Below are positions 6,151 to 13,575 of a stretch of DNA of 20,367 bases, in pieces. The notes under the pieces were generated by a model, which was not told the DNA's origin, made no database searches, and was given only the letters and a program-made list of their open reading frames with translations. Within the stretch, counting starts at the first letter, position 1, and every line of letters starts with the position of its first letter. The translations under genes were made by a program, and so were the position numbers. This DNA is from CAZIPZ01 sp964541075 (GTDB taxonomy: Bacteria; Acidobacteriota; Terriglobia; 20CM-2-55-15): assembly GCA_964541075.1 (NCBI GenBank), contig CAZIPZ010000055.1:1-20367 (forward strand). The letters run 5' to 3'.

Positions 6151-7986
6151 CTATCCCAGAATCCGCTTCCACCATGATCCGCCTTTACCCATTTGAATCT
6201 GAGTAATAAGCGTTTCGATAGAAGACCTTAGAGTGTCAAGTGCTCCAGGAGTTTCCAGAGAAGGAAGGCAGTCCGCAGCCCCGTACTTGAGCATCGTCCT
6301 AGCTTCCGCTTCGGATGGGCAATTCACAACAATAACGCGTGTTCCCAGTGCATGACAGGCGCGGACCAGCGCTGGAGCATCGGATGTGGATCCCGCCAAT
6401 GCGGTGTAATCGATAACCGTTACCGCCGGAACGTGCCAATGAACGCGTTTGATGAGATCCGGAATGCTGCATCGCATTGAAGTGAGCTTCATTGCGGCAA
6501 ACGGAGGTTCAAGCAGGTCGCAAACGGTGTCGCCAGCCGCCAACAGTATCCGCTCGTCACCAGCCTGGGCAACGCTCTGGATGGTCGGTCCAATCACTTT
6601 CGCTCCCAGCTTTTGGATGTCATCGAGCATTTCTCCGGCCTTTGAATACCGTTTGGACCTGACTGCCGTGGCGCGCTCAATGATCTTCTTGAACTCAGGG
6701 AAAATCGACGGCGGCAGCGTGTTCAGGTCCATAGGAAACTCGCCGCCAAGCATCTTGTAGAGGACGACTCCCGCAGAATAAATGTCGATCGTGGCGTCGA
6801 ATCTGCCCGACGACACTTCGGGAGCAATATAGCCGGATGTGCCTGCGGTCATGGTGGAAGTCCGACCTGTGGACTCTACCGCGTATGCGATTCCGAAGTC
6901 TGTCAGCACACCGTCCATTCCCGAGCGCAACAGGATGTTCTGCGGCTTGACATCGCGATGGATCACCTCCCTGGAATGAGCATGAGCAATCGCCGCCAGG
7001 AGTTCTTCCATCAGTGACACCACCTGGCCTGGCTCGAGCGGCTCACCCTTAAGCCTGTTCATGTAGGTTTGCAAGCTGCCCTGTTCGATATAAGGCATGA
7101 CGATGCAGAGACCCTGCGGATCCACAAGCGCATCGAGAATTTCCATCACGTACGGAAACGGCTGCAATTGACGGAGAACGGCGGCTTCACGGCTATAGAA
7201 AATAAAGGCGTCCTCAGGTAGAACCTTGATAGCCACGGGCCGCCCGTCCTGTGCGTATCGCGCCTTGAAAACTCTGCCGTAGGCGCCTTCGCCAATCAGC
7301 TTTTCGATGAAGTACTTGCCGCCGATGAGTCTTTCTTTTTTACCCGCATCTGCATCCAGTTGTGCAGCAGACTGGACGACGTCACTGACAATCTTCGACT
7401 TCGTCTTTTGCTTTAGCTCAAGCGGTTTTGACAGCAACTCATAAAGCTCGACTATCCCGGTTTTGCCATGAAAGTCGGCCGAGCCAACGAAGCGGCAAAT
7501 AAACTTCGGGTTGTCGCCGAGAGCATCAATCATTGCCCGAGAGATCATGATCTGATCGGGTTGACCTACCCCCATCATGCGTGAAGCAAGATTGACCGTA
7601 TCGCCGAAAAGGTCATTGTTCTTCATCATCACCGGACCGAGATTAAACGCAGCGCGCAACCGCATTTGGTCGCCGCCAGGCTTGGTGGCGTTCTCGGCTT
7701 CCACGGCTTGCATGATGGCCTGACCGGACAGCGCCGCTTTCTCCGGATCGTGAAAATAAGCCATGACCGCATCGCCGATTGTCTTGACGATGATCCCTTC
7801 ATGGGCAGTGACGATCGGGAAGACAAGACTTTCGTGACGGGTGACGAGGGCGAGACTGGCCTCTTCTCCACGCGCGTCGCAGTACGCTGTAAAGTCCACA
7901 ATATCGGTGAACATCACAACGACTTCAATCCTGCGAGCCTCAGTTTGTATTGGCGAGCCTTCAGGCTGCATTGACGCTTGCGGCAT
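6151..7986 (-). CDS. Class III nucleotidyl cyclase - Ser/Thr protein kinase - receiver-like fusion
   Basis: A 611-residue three-domain signalling protein with no obvious membrane segment. The class III cyclase homology domain (about 20-185) has both metal aspartates (D28 in FTDIV, D72 in TIGDAV), K68 and D125 at positions typical of ATP-using enzymes, and N132 and R136 in VNLASR. All catalytic residues are present, so cAMP synthesis is likely. The kinase domain (about 224-460) has the glycine loop GEGAYG (232-237), K254 in VAIK, HRD with D345, N350, DFG (363-365) and APE (388-390), and should be active. The C-terminus (about 478-598) resembles a degenerate receiver: VIDYTAL with D526, but no acidic pair and no conserved lysine. 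It ends SWWKRILG. It diverges from a pilin operon and may share its enhancer. ATG 7986 abuts a -24/-12-like element; M6 (7971) is the alternative start. Confidence 0.92.
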   Translation of the reverse strand: MPQASMQPEGSPIQTEARRIEVVVMFTDIVDFTAYCDARGEEASLALVTRHESLVFPIVTAHEGIIVKTIGDAVMAYFHDPEKAALSGQAIMQAVEAENATKPGGDQMRLRAAFNLGPVMMKNNDLFGDTVNLASRMMGVGQPDQIMISRAMIDALGDNPKFICRFVGSADFHGKTGIVELYELLSKPLELKQKTKSKIVSDVVQSAAQLDADAGKKERLIGGKYFIEKLIGEGAYGRVFKARYAQDGRPVAIKVLPEDAFIFYSREAAVLRQLQPFPYVMEILDALVDPQGLCIVMPYIEQGSLQTYMNRLKGEPLEPGQVVSLMEELLAAIAHAHSREVIHRDVKPQNILLRSGMDGVLTDFGIAYAVESTGRTSTMTAGTSGYIAPEVSSGRFDATIDIYSAGVVLYKMLGGEFPMDLNTLPPSIFPEFKKIIERATAVRSKRYSKAGEMLDDIQKLGAKVIGPTIQSVAQAGDERILLAAGDTVCDLLEPPFAAMKLTSMRCSIPDLIKRVHWHVPAVTVIDYTALAGSTSDAPALVRACHALGTRVIVVNCPSEAEARTMLKYGAADCLPSLETPGALDTLRSSIETLITQIQMGKGGSWWKRILG

Positions 7987-8002
7987 GCAAATTTCAATCC
8001 AA
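7986..8002 (-). promoter_or_regulatory. Possible sigma-54 promoter-like element for the cyclase-kinase
   Basis: On the minus strand TTGGATTGAAATTTGCAT has GG (8000-7999) and GC (7988-7987) ten bases apart and a perfect TTGCA at -12. The -24 box is TTGGA. It touches the annotated ATG. The palindromes centred at 8059 and 8090 lie 59 and 90 bp away. A chance match is possible, as only the core is conserved. Confidence 0.42.
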
Positions 8003-8051
8003 GTTAACTGCTTGGAAGTGTTGCATTTTCGCGCGCCACTCCCGGCCTTTT

Positions 8052-8066
8052 CAACAGATTTCGTTT
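8052..8066. promoter_or_regulatory. Degenerate enhancer site in the divergent region
   Basis: CAACAGATTTCGTTT keeps five of the eight fixed bases of CTAC-N7-GTAG. It is noted because its centre (8059) is 31 bp from the perfect copy and 59 bp from the minus-strand GG at 8000. On sequence alone it would not be recognised. Confidence 0.28.
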
Positions 8067-8073
8067 ACTTGCG

Positions 8074-8099
8074 AGGCGGGCCCTACCATTTTCGTAGAT
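8074..8099. repeat. Promoter-region direct repeat, copy 2
   Basis: The same 26-nt block as at 3776-3801, with TT in place of AG in the middle. It contains the perfect palindrome at 8083-8097. Confidence 0.8.
8083..8097. promoter_or_regulatory. Putative enhancer (UAS) palindrome, divergent region
   Basis: CTACCATTTTCGTAG, perfect CTAC-N7-GTAG, followed by ATG. Its centre (8090) is 60 bp from the GG at 8150 on the plus strand and 90 bp from the GG at 8000 on the minus strand. One site could therefore serve both divergent genes. Confidence 0.62.
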
Positions 8100-8148
8100 G
8101 ACTGGTTCGCTCTAACTGCAGAATCATGGAGTTAAGATACAGATCGAG

Positions 8149-8164
8149 TGGCAGAGGAAATGCC
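8149..8164 (+). promoter_or_regulatory. Sigma-54 (-24/-12) promoter-like element, pilin 4 operon
   Basis: TGGCAGAGGAAATGCC: TGGCA at -24 is close to consensus, GG (8150-8151) and GC (8162-8163) are ten bases apart, and the -12 box is ATGCC. Transcription would start near 8175, past ATG 8167. The same bases also contain GAGG nine bases before that ATG, so a plain ribosome-binding site is a competing reading. Confidence 0.55.
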
Positions 8165-8166
8165 AT

Positions 8167-8781
8167 ATGCGGGTTCGGAGGAGTAGAGAAGGCGTGTATC
8201 GGACCAACTCTCGTGGACTGGCGCTGATGGAAATGGTGGTGGTGCTCGCAGTAATCACCATTCTCGCTGCCATTTTAACCCCTATCATTACGAGCTATGT
8301 AGAGCGCGCCAGATACGACGCGGCTCGCAGCGATGTCAGGAACATTGCCACCGCTATCGTCCAGTTCAACACGGACACAAAGGTTTGGCCGATCTATCCG
8401 TCGAGCTCCGATATTCCGAACGGGAGTGTTTATGACGTCGAAAAAACTCCCGGCGACCCTGCTGCCGTTGGGGGAGGGGCCACAGGCTGGACGGCTCCCC
8501 TTGTCACGGGAGCGACAAGTCTGGATCTGATTCTGAACGGCAATTTTTTAGGCCTTTCGACGACTGGCACTCGGGCATGGCGCGGCGCCTATCTGGAACT
8601 CGGTTCGGATCCCTGGGGCACCGCATATTATGTGACTTCCGGTCATCTTCGGCCCAGCAGCACCTTCGCAGCCTATGTCTTGTCGGCCGGACCGAATCAA
8701 ACCATCGACACTCCTTACGCGCAAACCCGCGCCGGTTCCCTGTCGATCGGAACTGACGACGTCGTTCAGCGGATTCGTTGA
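8167..8781 (+). CDS. GspG-like prepilin (pilin 4)
   Basis: A 204-residue prepilin. The sequence SRG-LALMEMVVVLAVITILAAIL gives Glu at position 5 after the leader Gly; the mature N-terminus is Leu. The rest is GspG-like: ARYDAARSDVRNIATAIVQFNTDT, WRGAY, DPWGTAYYV, VLSAGPNQTIDT and TDDVV. ATG 8167 gives a 17-residue leader and has GAGG nine bases upstream, but overlaps the predicted sigma-54 promoter. GTG 8194 gives an 8-residue leader (MYRTNSRG) with GGAGG at 8177-8181, and fits a transcript starting near 8175. I prefer GTG 8194 if the promoter is confirmed; the longer frame is listed. First gene of the six-gene prepilin operon; the 78 nt to the next gene hold no clear terminator. Confidence 0.87.
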   Translation: MRVRRSREGVYRTNSRGLALMEMVVVLAVITILAAILTPIITSYVERARYDAARSDVRNIATAIVQFNTDTKVWPIYPSSSDIPNGSVYDVEKTPGDPAAVGGGATGWTAPLVTGATSLDLILNGNFLGLSTTGTRAWRGAYLELGSDPWGTAYYVTSGHLRPSSTFAAYVLSAGPNQTIDTPYAQTRAGSLSIGTDDVVQRIR

Positions 8782-8859
8782 TTGTCCAGTAAAGAGATGC
8801 GACGGCCCGCCGGACCGCGCCTTTTCTTTTCCATTTCACCGGTGCCATAATTCCCGCGC

Positions 8860-10044
8860 ATGCCAGCACGAGGCATTACATTACTTGAACTTAGTGTTTC
8901 AATCGGCATCACCAGCCTAGTTATTTCCGGCGCCGCTCTTCTCTTTTCCATCGAAATGGATTCCGCGCGACAGGCCGACACCATCGCAAAACTTGAAGTC
9001 TTCAAGAGAGCCATCATTGGCGATGCACGCATCGTCACAAGGGAGTCGCGGACAGATTTTGGTTATTTCGGCGACATGGGCTCGTTGCCAGGCACTATTT
9101 CCGATTTGTGGAATGGCCTTGGAAGCAAGCCAGCCTACGTATACAACTCGACGAAAAAGACAGGTGCAGGCTGGGCAGGCCCCTACGTTCAGGTCGGACC
9201 TGTTGAATTTGTGAGCAGCCTTACGCGAGATGCCTGGGGAAATGGGATTCAGTACATCGTTCAGACCGGGACGAGTTCGGTAACCGGCCAGGAATACCGA
9301 GCAAGAATCTTCAGCTATGGCGCCAATGGCTCACTGGGCGGCGGCGACGACATTACTGCAGAGATCTATACAACAGAGTTGTACTCAAGAGTCGTCGGTT
9401 ATATCAGGGATTCATCAGGAAACCCCATCGCCAATGTCCCAATCAAGATGAACTATCCATCCCTCGGCGCCCTGCAGACATCAACGACGAATTCGAACGC
9501 AGACGGCTCTTATTCTTTCGCGGCAGTCCCGTTTGGAAACAGAAGCATCACGATCGAACCCAGGCTGGTGTACTCCGATGGAAGCGGCGTCACGACTGGA
9601 TCGGGAGGAAACAATGTCGAGTTCGTGATGACAAGCTTCACGTGTGGGACCATTACATCGGCCACGGCTACATTCGACACGACGGCTTTCTTTACGAGGC
9701 TGATCATCAATAACACGACTGTTTTCAACAACACGACGAATCTTGCAGCAAACGGGGAGTTGGTGACGTTCAGTACACCGGTCGATGTAAGCTGGAGCGG
9801 GTGCGGCGGGGGCGGGACCGTCTTATCGCAAGTTGTTCCCGTACGCCTTCAGTCTCCACTAACCCAGGCGCCGGACAAAAGCATCGGCGCTGGGGCGTCT
9901 GCTGGAAAAAACATCCGGGTCAGAATGAATACCTTTGAGAGCCTGGAAAACGGCTCGGGTTCATCCGTGGACATGACCGGAGCTTCGATTTCAGTAACGT
10001 TTTCCGACGGTTCCGTCGCGACATTTTCTCCGATCTCCCAATGA
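8860..10044 (+). CDS. Large prepilin with carboxypeptidase-regulatory-like domain (paralogue 1 of 4)
   Basis: A 394-residue prepilin, about twice the usual length. The leader is only five residues (MPARG), then ITLLELSVSI with Glu5. Residues 40-165 are a GspG-like head: DFGYFGDMGSLP, STKKTGAGWAGPY, DAWGN and SYGANGSLGGGDDI. From SRVVGYIRDSSGNPIANVPI (176-195) to about 250 the pattern of a carboxypeptidase-regulatory-like (prealbumin-fold) beta domain follows, with DGSYSFAAVPFG as its second signature. A further beta-rich domain fills about 255-394 and ends FSDGSVATFSPI. The stop overlaps the next ATG (ATGA). The extra domains would be displayed outside the cell and could bind a ligand or partner pilins (inference). 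No strong ribosome-binding site is seen before ATG 8860. Confidence 0.88.
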   Translation: MPARGITLLELSVSIGITSLVISGAALLFSIEMDSARQADTIAKLEVFKRAIIGDARIVTRESRTDFGYFGDMGSLPGTISDLWNGLGSKPAYVYNSTKKTGAGWAGPYVQVGPVEFVSSLTRDAWGNGIQYIVQTGTSSVTGQEYRARIFSYGANGSLGGGDDITAEIYTTELYSRVVGYIRDSSGNPIANVPIKMNYPSLGALQTSTTNSNADGSYSFAAVPFGNRSITIEPRLVYSDGSGVTTGSGGNNVEFVMTSFTCGTITSATATFDTTAFFTRLIINNTTVFNNTTNLAANGELVTFSTPVDVSWSGCGGGGTVLSQVVPVRLQSPLTQAPDKSIGAGASAGKNIRVRMNTFESLENGSGSSVDMTGASISVTFSDGSVATFSPISQ

Positions 10045-11231
10045 GGCCACTCAAGGTCCAATCTGGATTCACACTTATGGAAGCAGTGGCGACTGTGACG
10101 ATCATCTCTTTAGTCGCCGTCGGAATGGTGTCCATCTCCAATTTCGCCATAGACAGAACACAGACCGTCGCAACCAACGAAGCTCTGAATCAACTCCGGA
10201 AAGGAATCAGCGGCAATCCTGTGATTGTATCCAACGAAGCTCGGACGTCTTTTGGCTATCTCGGAGATATGGGCGGCCTACCTAACACGCTGCAGGATTT
10301 GTGGGTCAAGGGATCGCAACCAGGATTCGTCTTCGATACAACAAAAAAAGCTGGCGCAGGCTGGAATGGCCCTTATCTGGACGTCAACATCGCTGAAATG
10401 GCCGCGGCATTAGCCCAAGACGGATGGGGCAACACGCTTTCTTACAACAAAGTCCCATTCTTAGACAGCACCTTCGGAGCCACCGTATTCGCGCAGGTTG
10501 CATCACCCGGCCCGGATTTCGCTGTCAACACATCCGACGACATTGCTATCAACTTTTTTGAATCCGAGGTTTTGTCCAGGGTTCAGGGATTCATCAAGGA
10601 TACCAACGGCAACACGGTTTCAGGGGTCGGAGTCACCTTGAATTTTCCCCAAAACGGAGTTCTAACCTCGCAAGTGGCAAACGCCGACGACACAGGTTAT
10701 TACTTTTTTGCAAACGTTCCGTTCGGAAACCGATCTTTGACTATCGTCCCACAACTGGTTCTCGCGCCGGATACAACTGTCGTGACGGGAAACAACGACC
10801 AGAACGTCCGATTTACAGTGAAGAACTATGCCCAAAACTCAGTGAACGTCGCTTCGCTCGCCATCGCATACACGATTACTCCCGACTCCTGGTTCCAGAC
10901 GGTGAGAGTCGGAGGCACAACCGTATATAACTCGACAAGTCCACGGTTTGGTAATGGTGATTCCGTTTCCTTCACGTCTCAAAGTGTGAATGGAACCGGC
11001 TTGGCGGCGGAATCCATTCCAATCCGGCTTCAATCACCCGTTACAGACGTGGCCGACATCACTGTTGGCAAGGTCGGAAAAGGGGGCTCTCTCTTGATCG
11101 AGTTTCAAGGATTCTATGACGTTGAAAGCGGCGGGGGCGGCGACGATGTCTCGACGTCGGGTGTAAATTTTACTGTGACGCTGCGGAATTCACTGAATCA
11201 GATTGTGGGAACAATAACAGTTACGCCATGA
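10041..11231 (+). CDS. Large prepilin with carboxypeptidase-regulatory-like domain (paralogue 2 of 4)
   Basis: A 396-residue paralogue of the gene at 8860, joined to it and to the next gene by ATGA overlaps. The leader MRPLKVQSG is followed by FTLMEAVATVTIISLVAVGM with Glu5. The head keeps SFGYLGDMGGLP, TTKKAGAGWNGPY, DGWGN and SPGPDFAVNTSDDI. The carboxypeptidase-regulatory-like domain begins at SRVQGFIKDTNGNTVSGVGV and includes DDTGYYFFANVPFGNRSLTI. The C-terminal beta domain has IRLQSPVTDVADITVG and ends in a TITVTP strand rather than the FSDGS ending of its sisters. Being translationally coupled to two paralogues suggests fixed ratios, as expected of subunits of one pilus tip or adhesive complex (inference). 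Confidence 0.88.
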   Translation: MRPLKVQSGFTLMEAVATVTIISLVAVGMVSISNFAIDRTQTVATNEALNQLRKGISGNPVIVSNEARTSFGYLGDMGGLPNTLQDLWVKGSQPGFVFDTTKKAGAGWNGPYLDVNIAEMAAALAQDGWGNTLSYNKVPFLDSTFGATVFAQVASPGPDFAVNTSDDIAINFFESEVLSRVQGFIKDTNGNTVSGVGVTLNFPQNGVLTSQVANADDTGYYFFANVPFGNRSLTIVPQLVLAPDTTVVTGNNDQNVRFTVKNYAQNSVNVASLAIAYTITPDSWFQTVRVGGTTVYNSTSPRFGNGDSVSFTSQSVNGTGLAAESIPIRLQSPVTDVADITVGKVGKGGSLLIEFQGFYDVESGGGGDDVSTSGVNFTVTLRNSLNQIVGTITVTP

Positions 11232-12388
11232 GGACCAAGCCCAACGACAAGGGAGCTTCGGCGCTGGAAACCAGCATTGCGCTGGCGGTGATTGGGATTT
11301 TGATTGCGGCAGCCAGCTTTTCGCTTTCGAGAACTGTGTCCAGCGCCCGCGATACCTCTTCGTTGAACCAACTTGAAGCCGTAAAGAAAGCGATTATTGG
11401 AGAGCCAAGAGCCTTGCCGCCTGGAGAGAAGAGTGGAATTCGATACGGCTATATCGGCGATATGGGAAGGCTCCCGTCCGCGCTGAGTCAACTTGAGAAT
11501 ATTGGTGCGCAGCCGGATTACACCGTGGACGCCCTCTCGCAGCTCGGAGCGGGCTGGCGCGGGCCGTATATTTCATCATCGATTTCTTCGGGCATGATCG
11601 ATCCGTGGGGAAAAGGCCTGACATATGGCATTGCGTCAGGCACGAGCACCATCACGGGCGCCACGCTCATGGCGACGATCCGCTCCTCCGGGGCGGATCA
11701 GGTTGCCAGCACGGCTGATGATCACGTCGTTGAGATTTACAAGAGTGAAACATATTCAAGAGTGATTGGTTACGTCAAAGATAACGCCGCTGGAACCCTG
11801 CCCGGCGTCACCGTGAACATTTCCTATCCGAGTAGCGGCGTGGGAGTGACGGCTTCGGCCGCCACCGACAGCGAAGGACTTTATATTTTCGACAACGTAC
11901 CATATGGCTCTCAAGTGATTCAGGTCTCTCCCAAGCTCACGTACCGGGCAGGCACTGGTTTCACAACCGGCGCCGCCCGCAACAACGTGGAATTCGTAGT
12001 TGAGAATCTGGCGAGACTAGCCACCACAGTCAGCACGATCAGGCTCACGTGGACTACGGATCCGGCAGCGGACTTCAAAGAGCTGTGGGTGGCGGGCACG
12101 AAATATTTCGACGGCGTTTCGGCGTCCGGGGCCACTCTGCCCTTTACCGCACAAACGGTGTCGGGAACAGGCGTTATTCAACAGCCTTATCGGATCGATG
12201 TAACAGGCCTTGTTTTGCAGGTTCCTGACATCGTGGTAGGTTCCGTGGGAATTGGCGGCGCCCTGACGTTTGAAATCAGGGATTTTGAAGATGTCGCCAC
12301 CACAAACAACCTGGATATGACGGGAGTGACATTTACCGCTGAGTTCAGTGACGGCTCGGTGACGCAATTTTCGCCTGCAAGAAAGTAG
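11228..12388 (+). CDS. Large prepilin with carboxypeptidase-regulatory-like domain (paralogue 3 of 4)
   Basis: A 386-residue paralogue. The leader MRTKPNDKG precedes ASALETSIALAVIGILIAAA: Glu5 is kept, but the mature N-terminus is Ala instead of Phe or Ile. The head keeps YGYIGDMGRLP, QLGAGWRGPY, DPWGKGL and SSGADQVASTADD; the TTKK motif of its sisters is replaced by DALSQ. The beta domain begins SRVIGYVKDNAAGTLPGVTV and has SEGLYIFDNVPYG. The C-terminal domain has VPDIVVGSVGIGGALTFEI and ends FSDGSVTQFSP. It starts inside the stop of the preceding gene (ATGA) and ends 11 nt before the fourth paralogue. Confidence 0.87.
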   Translation: MRTKPNDKGASALETSIALAVIGILIAAASFSLSRTVSSARDTSSLNQLEAVKKAIIGEPRALPPGEKSGIRYGYIGDMGRLPSALSQLENIGAQPDYTVDALSQLGAGWRGPYISSSISSGMIDPWGKGLTYGIASGTSTITGATLMATIRSSGADQVASTADDHVVEIYKSETYSRVIGYVKDNAAGTLPGVTVNISYPSSGVGVTASAATDSEGLYIFDNVPYGSQVIQVSPKLTYRAGTGFTTGAARNNVEFVVENLARLATTVSTIRLTWTTDPAADFKELWVAGTKYFDGVSASGATLPFTAQTVSGTGVIQQPYRIDVTGLVLQVPDIVVGSVGIGGALTFEIRDFEDVATTNNLDMTGVTFTAEFSDGSVTQFSPARK

Positions 12389-12399
12389 GCGTACGCTGC

Positions 12400-13569
12400 A
12401 TGAGAAAAACCTGGCACAAGCAAACGGGCATCGGAATGATCATGGCCGTGGTTTTGCTCGCAATCGTCGCACTGACAATCGGCGCCGTGGCACCCACAGT
12501 TTTCCAGGTCAGGGCGGCTGAGAACGCTGCAAAGACTGCCGAAGATTTAGACGCCCTGAGGATAGCTTTGACCGGAAATCCTCGCCTGATCATCGGCGCC
12601 GGCCGGACCGATTTTGGGTTTATCGGTTCAATGGGAAACGTTCCTTCACAGCTTTCAGCCCTCTGGATAAAAGGCGCACAACCCACATACACTTTCAACA
12701 CCACAAAGAAGGTCGGATCGGGATGGATCGGTCCTTATGTTCCGAGCACGTTCGTTAACGACCTCCTCGCAATGGACAAGGATCGTTTCGGTAATGCATT
12801 GGTCTACACGTCGACGCCATTCACACGCCCTTCGGATGGTCAGATTGTCGGAGCGCGAATTCAAAGTTTGGGGGCCGATGGCATTATCAATAGTGCGGAC
12901 GATCAACTGGTGGATATTCTCAGCGGAGAAATCTATTCGACCGTAACCGGCGTCCTGAGAAAAGGGAACAATCCGGTAGAATTTGCATCCGTCACCCTGA
13001 ACATTCCGTCAAACGGCGCGCTGAACCAGGCAGTGGATGTCACGGACGCCAACGGTGTTTTCAGTTTCAGCAACGTCACCTTTGGTTTTCGCAGTGTCAC
13101 CGTCGATCCGAAGCTGACCTACGAGGAAGGCAGCGCCGACGTAACGGGCAACGATACGGTGAGATTCACCGTAACCAACTACGCGACCAACGCTGTTACG
13201 ATTACATCAATTACCCCCACGTTCCCAAGCCTGAGCGCTTGGTATGAAAGAATCAGAGTCGGCAATACGACCGTCTTCGACTTCAACAACGGAACGCGAG
13301 CGGCGAGCGGTCAGACCATCAACTTTTCATCCAGCGTAGCCGTTGGAGGAAGCGGAAAACCTACACCCTCCGTACCGATTCGCGTGGAGCAGCAGACCAC
13401 CACAACACCGGATATCGTGCTCAAAGGCATTGGACAATCAGTTGTAGTTCAGCTGCAGGATTTCAGAAATGCTCCGTCAGGCGCGGCGAGCAATGTCTCT
13501 CCGCCCTCAGGAACAGTCTTCAACATCACATTCAGTGACGGATCTCAGAATACGTTCACGATCCCTTAG
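12400..13569 (+). CDS. Large prepilin-like protein lacking Glu5 (paralogue 4 of 4)
   Basis: A 389-residue paralogue with the same architecture: head (DFGFIGSMGNVP, TTKKVGSGWIGPY, DRFGNAL, SLGADGIINSADD), carboxypeptidase-regulatory-like domain (STVTGVLRKGNNPVEFASVT, NGVFSFSNVTFGFRSVTV) and C-terminal beta domain ending FSDGSQNTFTIP. The processing region is unusual: KQTG-IGMIMAVVLLAIVAL has Met, not Glu, at position 5. In type II secretion, GspK is the pseudopilin that lacks Glu5 and sits at the tip, so a tip role is plausible (inference). The DPWG motif has also changed to DRFG. It is separated from its neighbours by 11 and 6 nt and belongs to the same operon. Confidence 0.86.
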   Translation: MRKTWHKQTGIGMIMAVVLLAIVALTIGAVAPTVFQVRAAENAAKTAEDLDALRIALTGNPRLIIGAGRTDFGFIGSMGNVPSQLSALWIKGAQPTYTFNTTKKVGSGWIGPYVPSTFVNDLLAMDKDRFGNALVYTSTPFTRPSDGQIVGARIQSLGADGIINSADDQLVDILSGEIYSTVTGVLRKGNNPVEFASVTLNIPSNGALNQAVDVTDANGVFSFSNVTFGFRSVTVDPKLTYEEGSADVTGNDTVRFTVTNYATNAVTITSITPTFPSLSAWYERIRVGNTTVFDFNNGTRAASGQTINFSSSVAVGGSGKPTPSVPIRVEQQTTTTPDIVLKGIGQSVVVQLQDFRNAPSGAASNVSPPSGTVFNITFSDGSQNTFTIP

Positions 13570-13575
13570 ACCAAT

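Noticed and set aside
8018..8036. A second minus-strand GTGGCGCGCGAAAATGCA element, considered as the kinase promoter
   Set aside because: GG and GC are 11 bases apart instead of 10, which sigma-54 polymerase does not normally tolerate. The element at 7986-8002 has correct spacing.
8790..8835. GC-rich palindromic stretch followed by CTTTTCTTTT as a terminator between pilin 4 and the large prepilins
   Set aside because: The best stem (CGGC with GCCG) has a loop of only two bases and the remaining pairing is imperfect. I could not draw a convincing hairpin, so the operon is treated as continuous.
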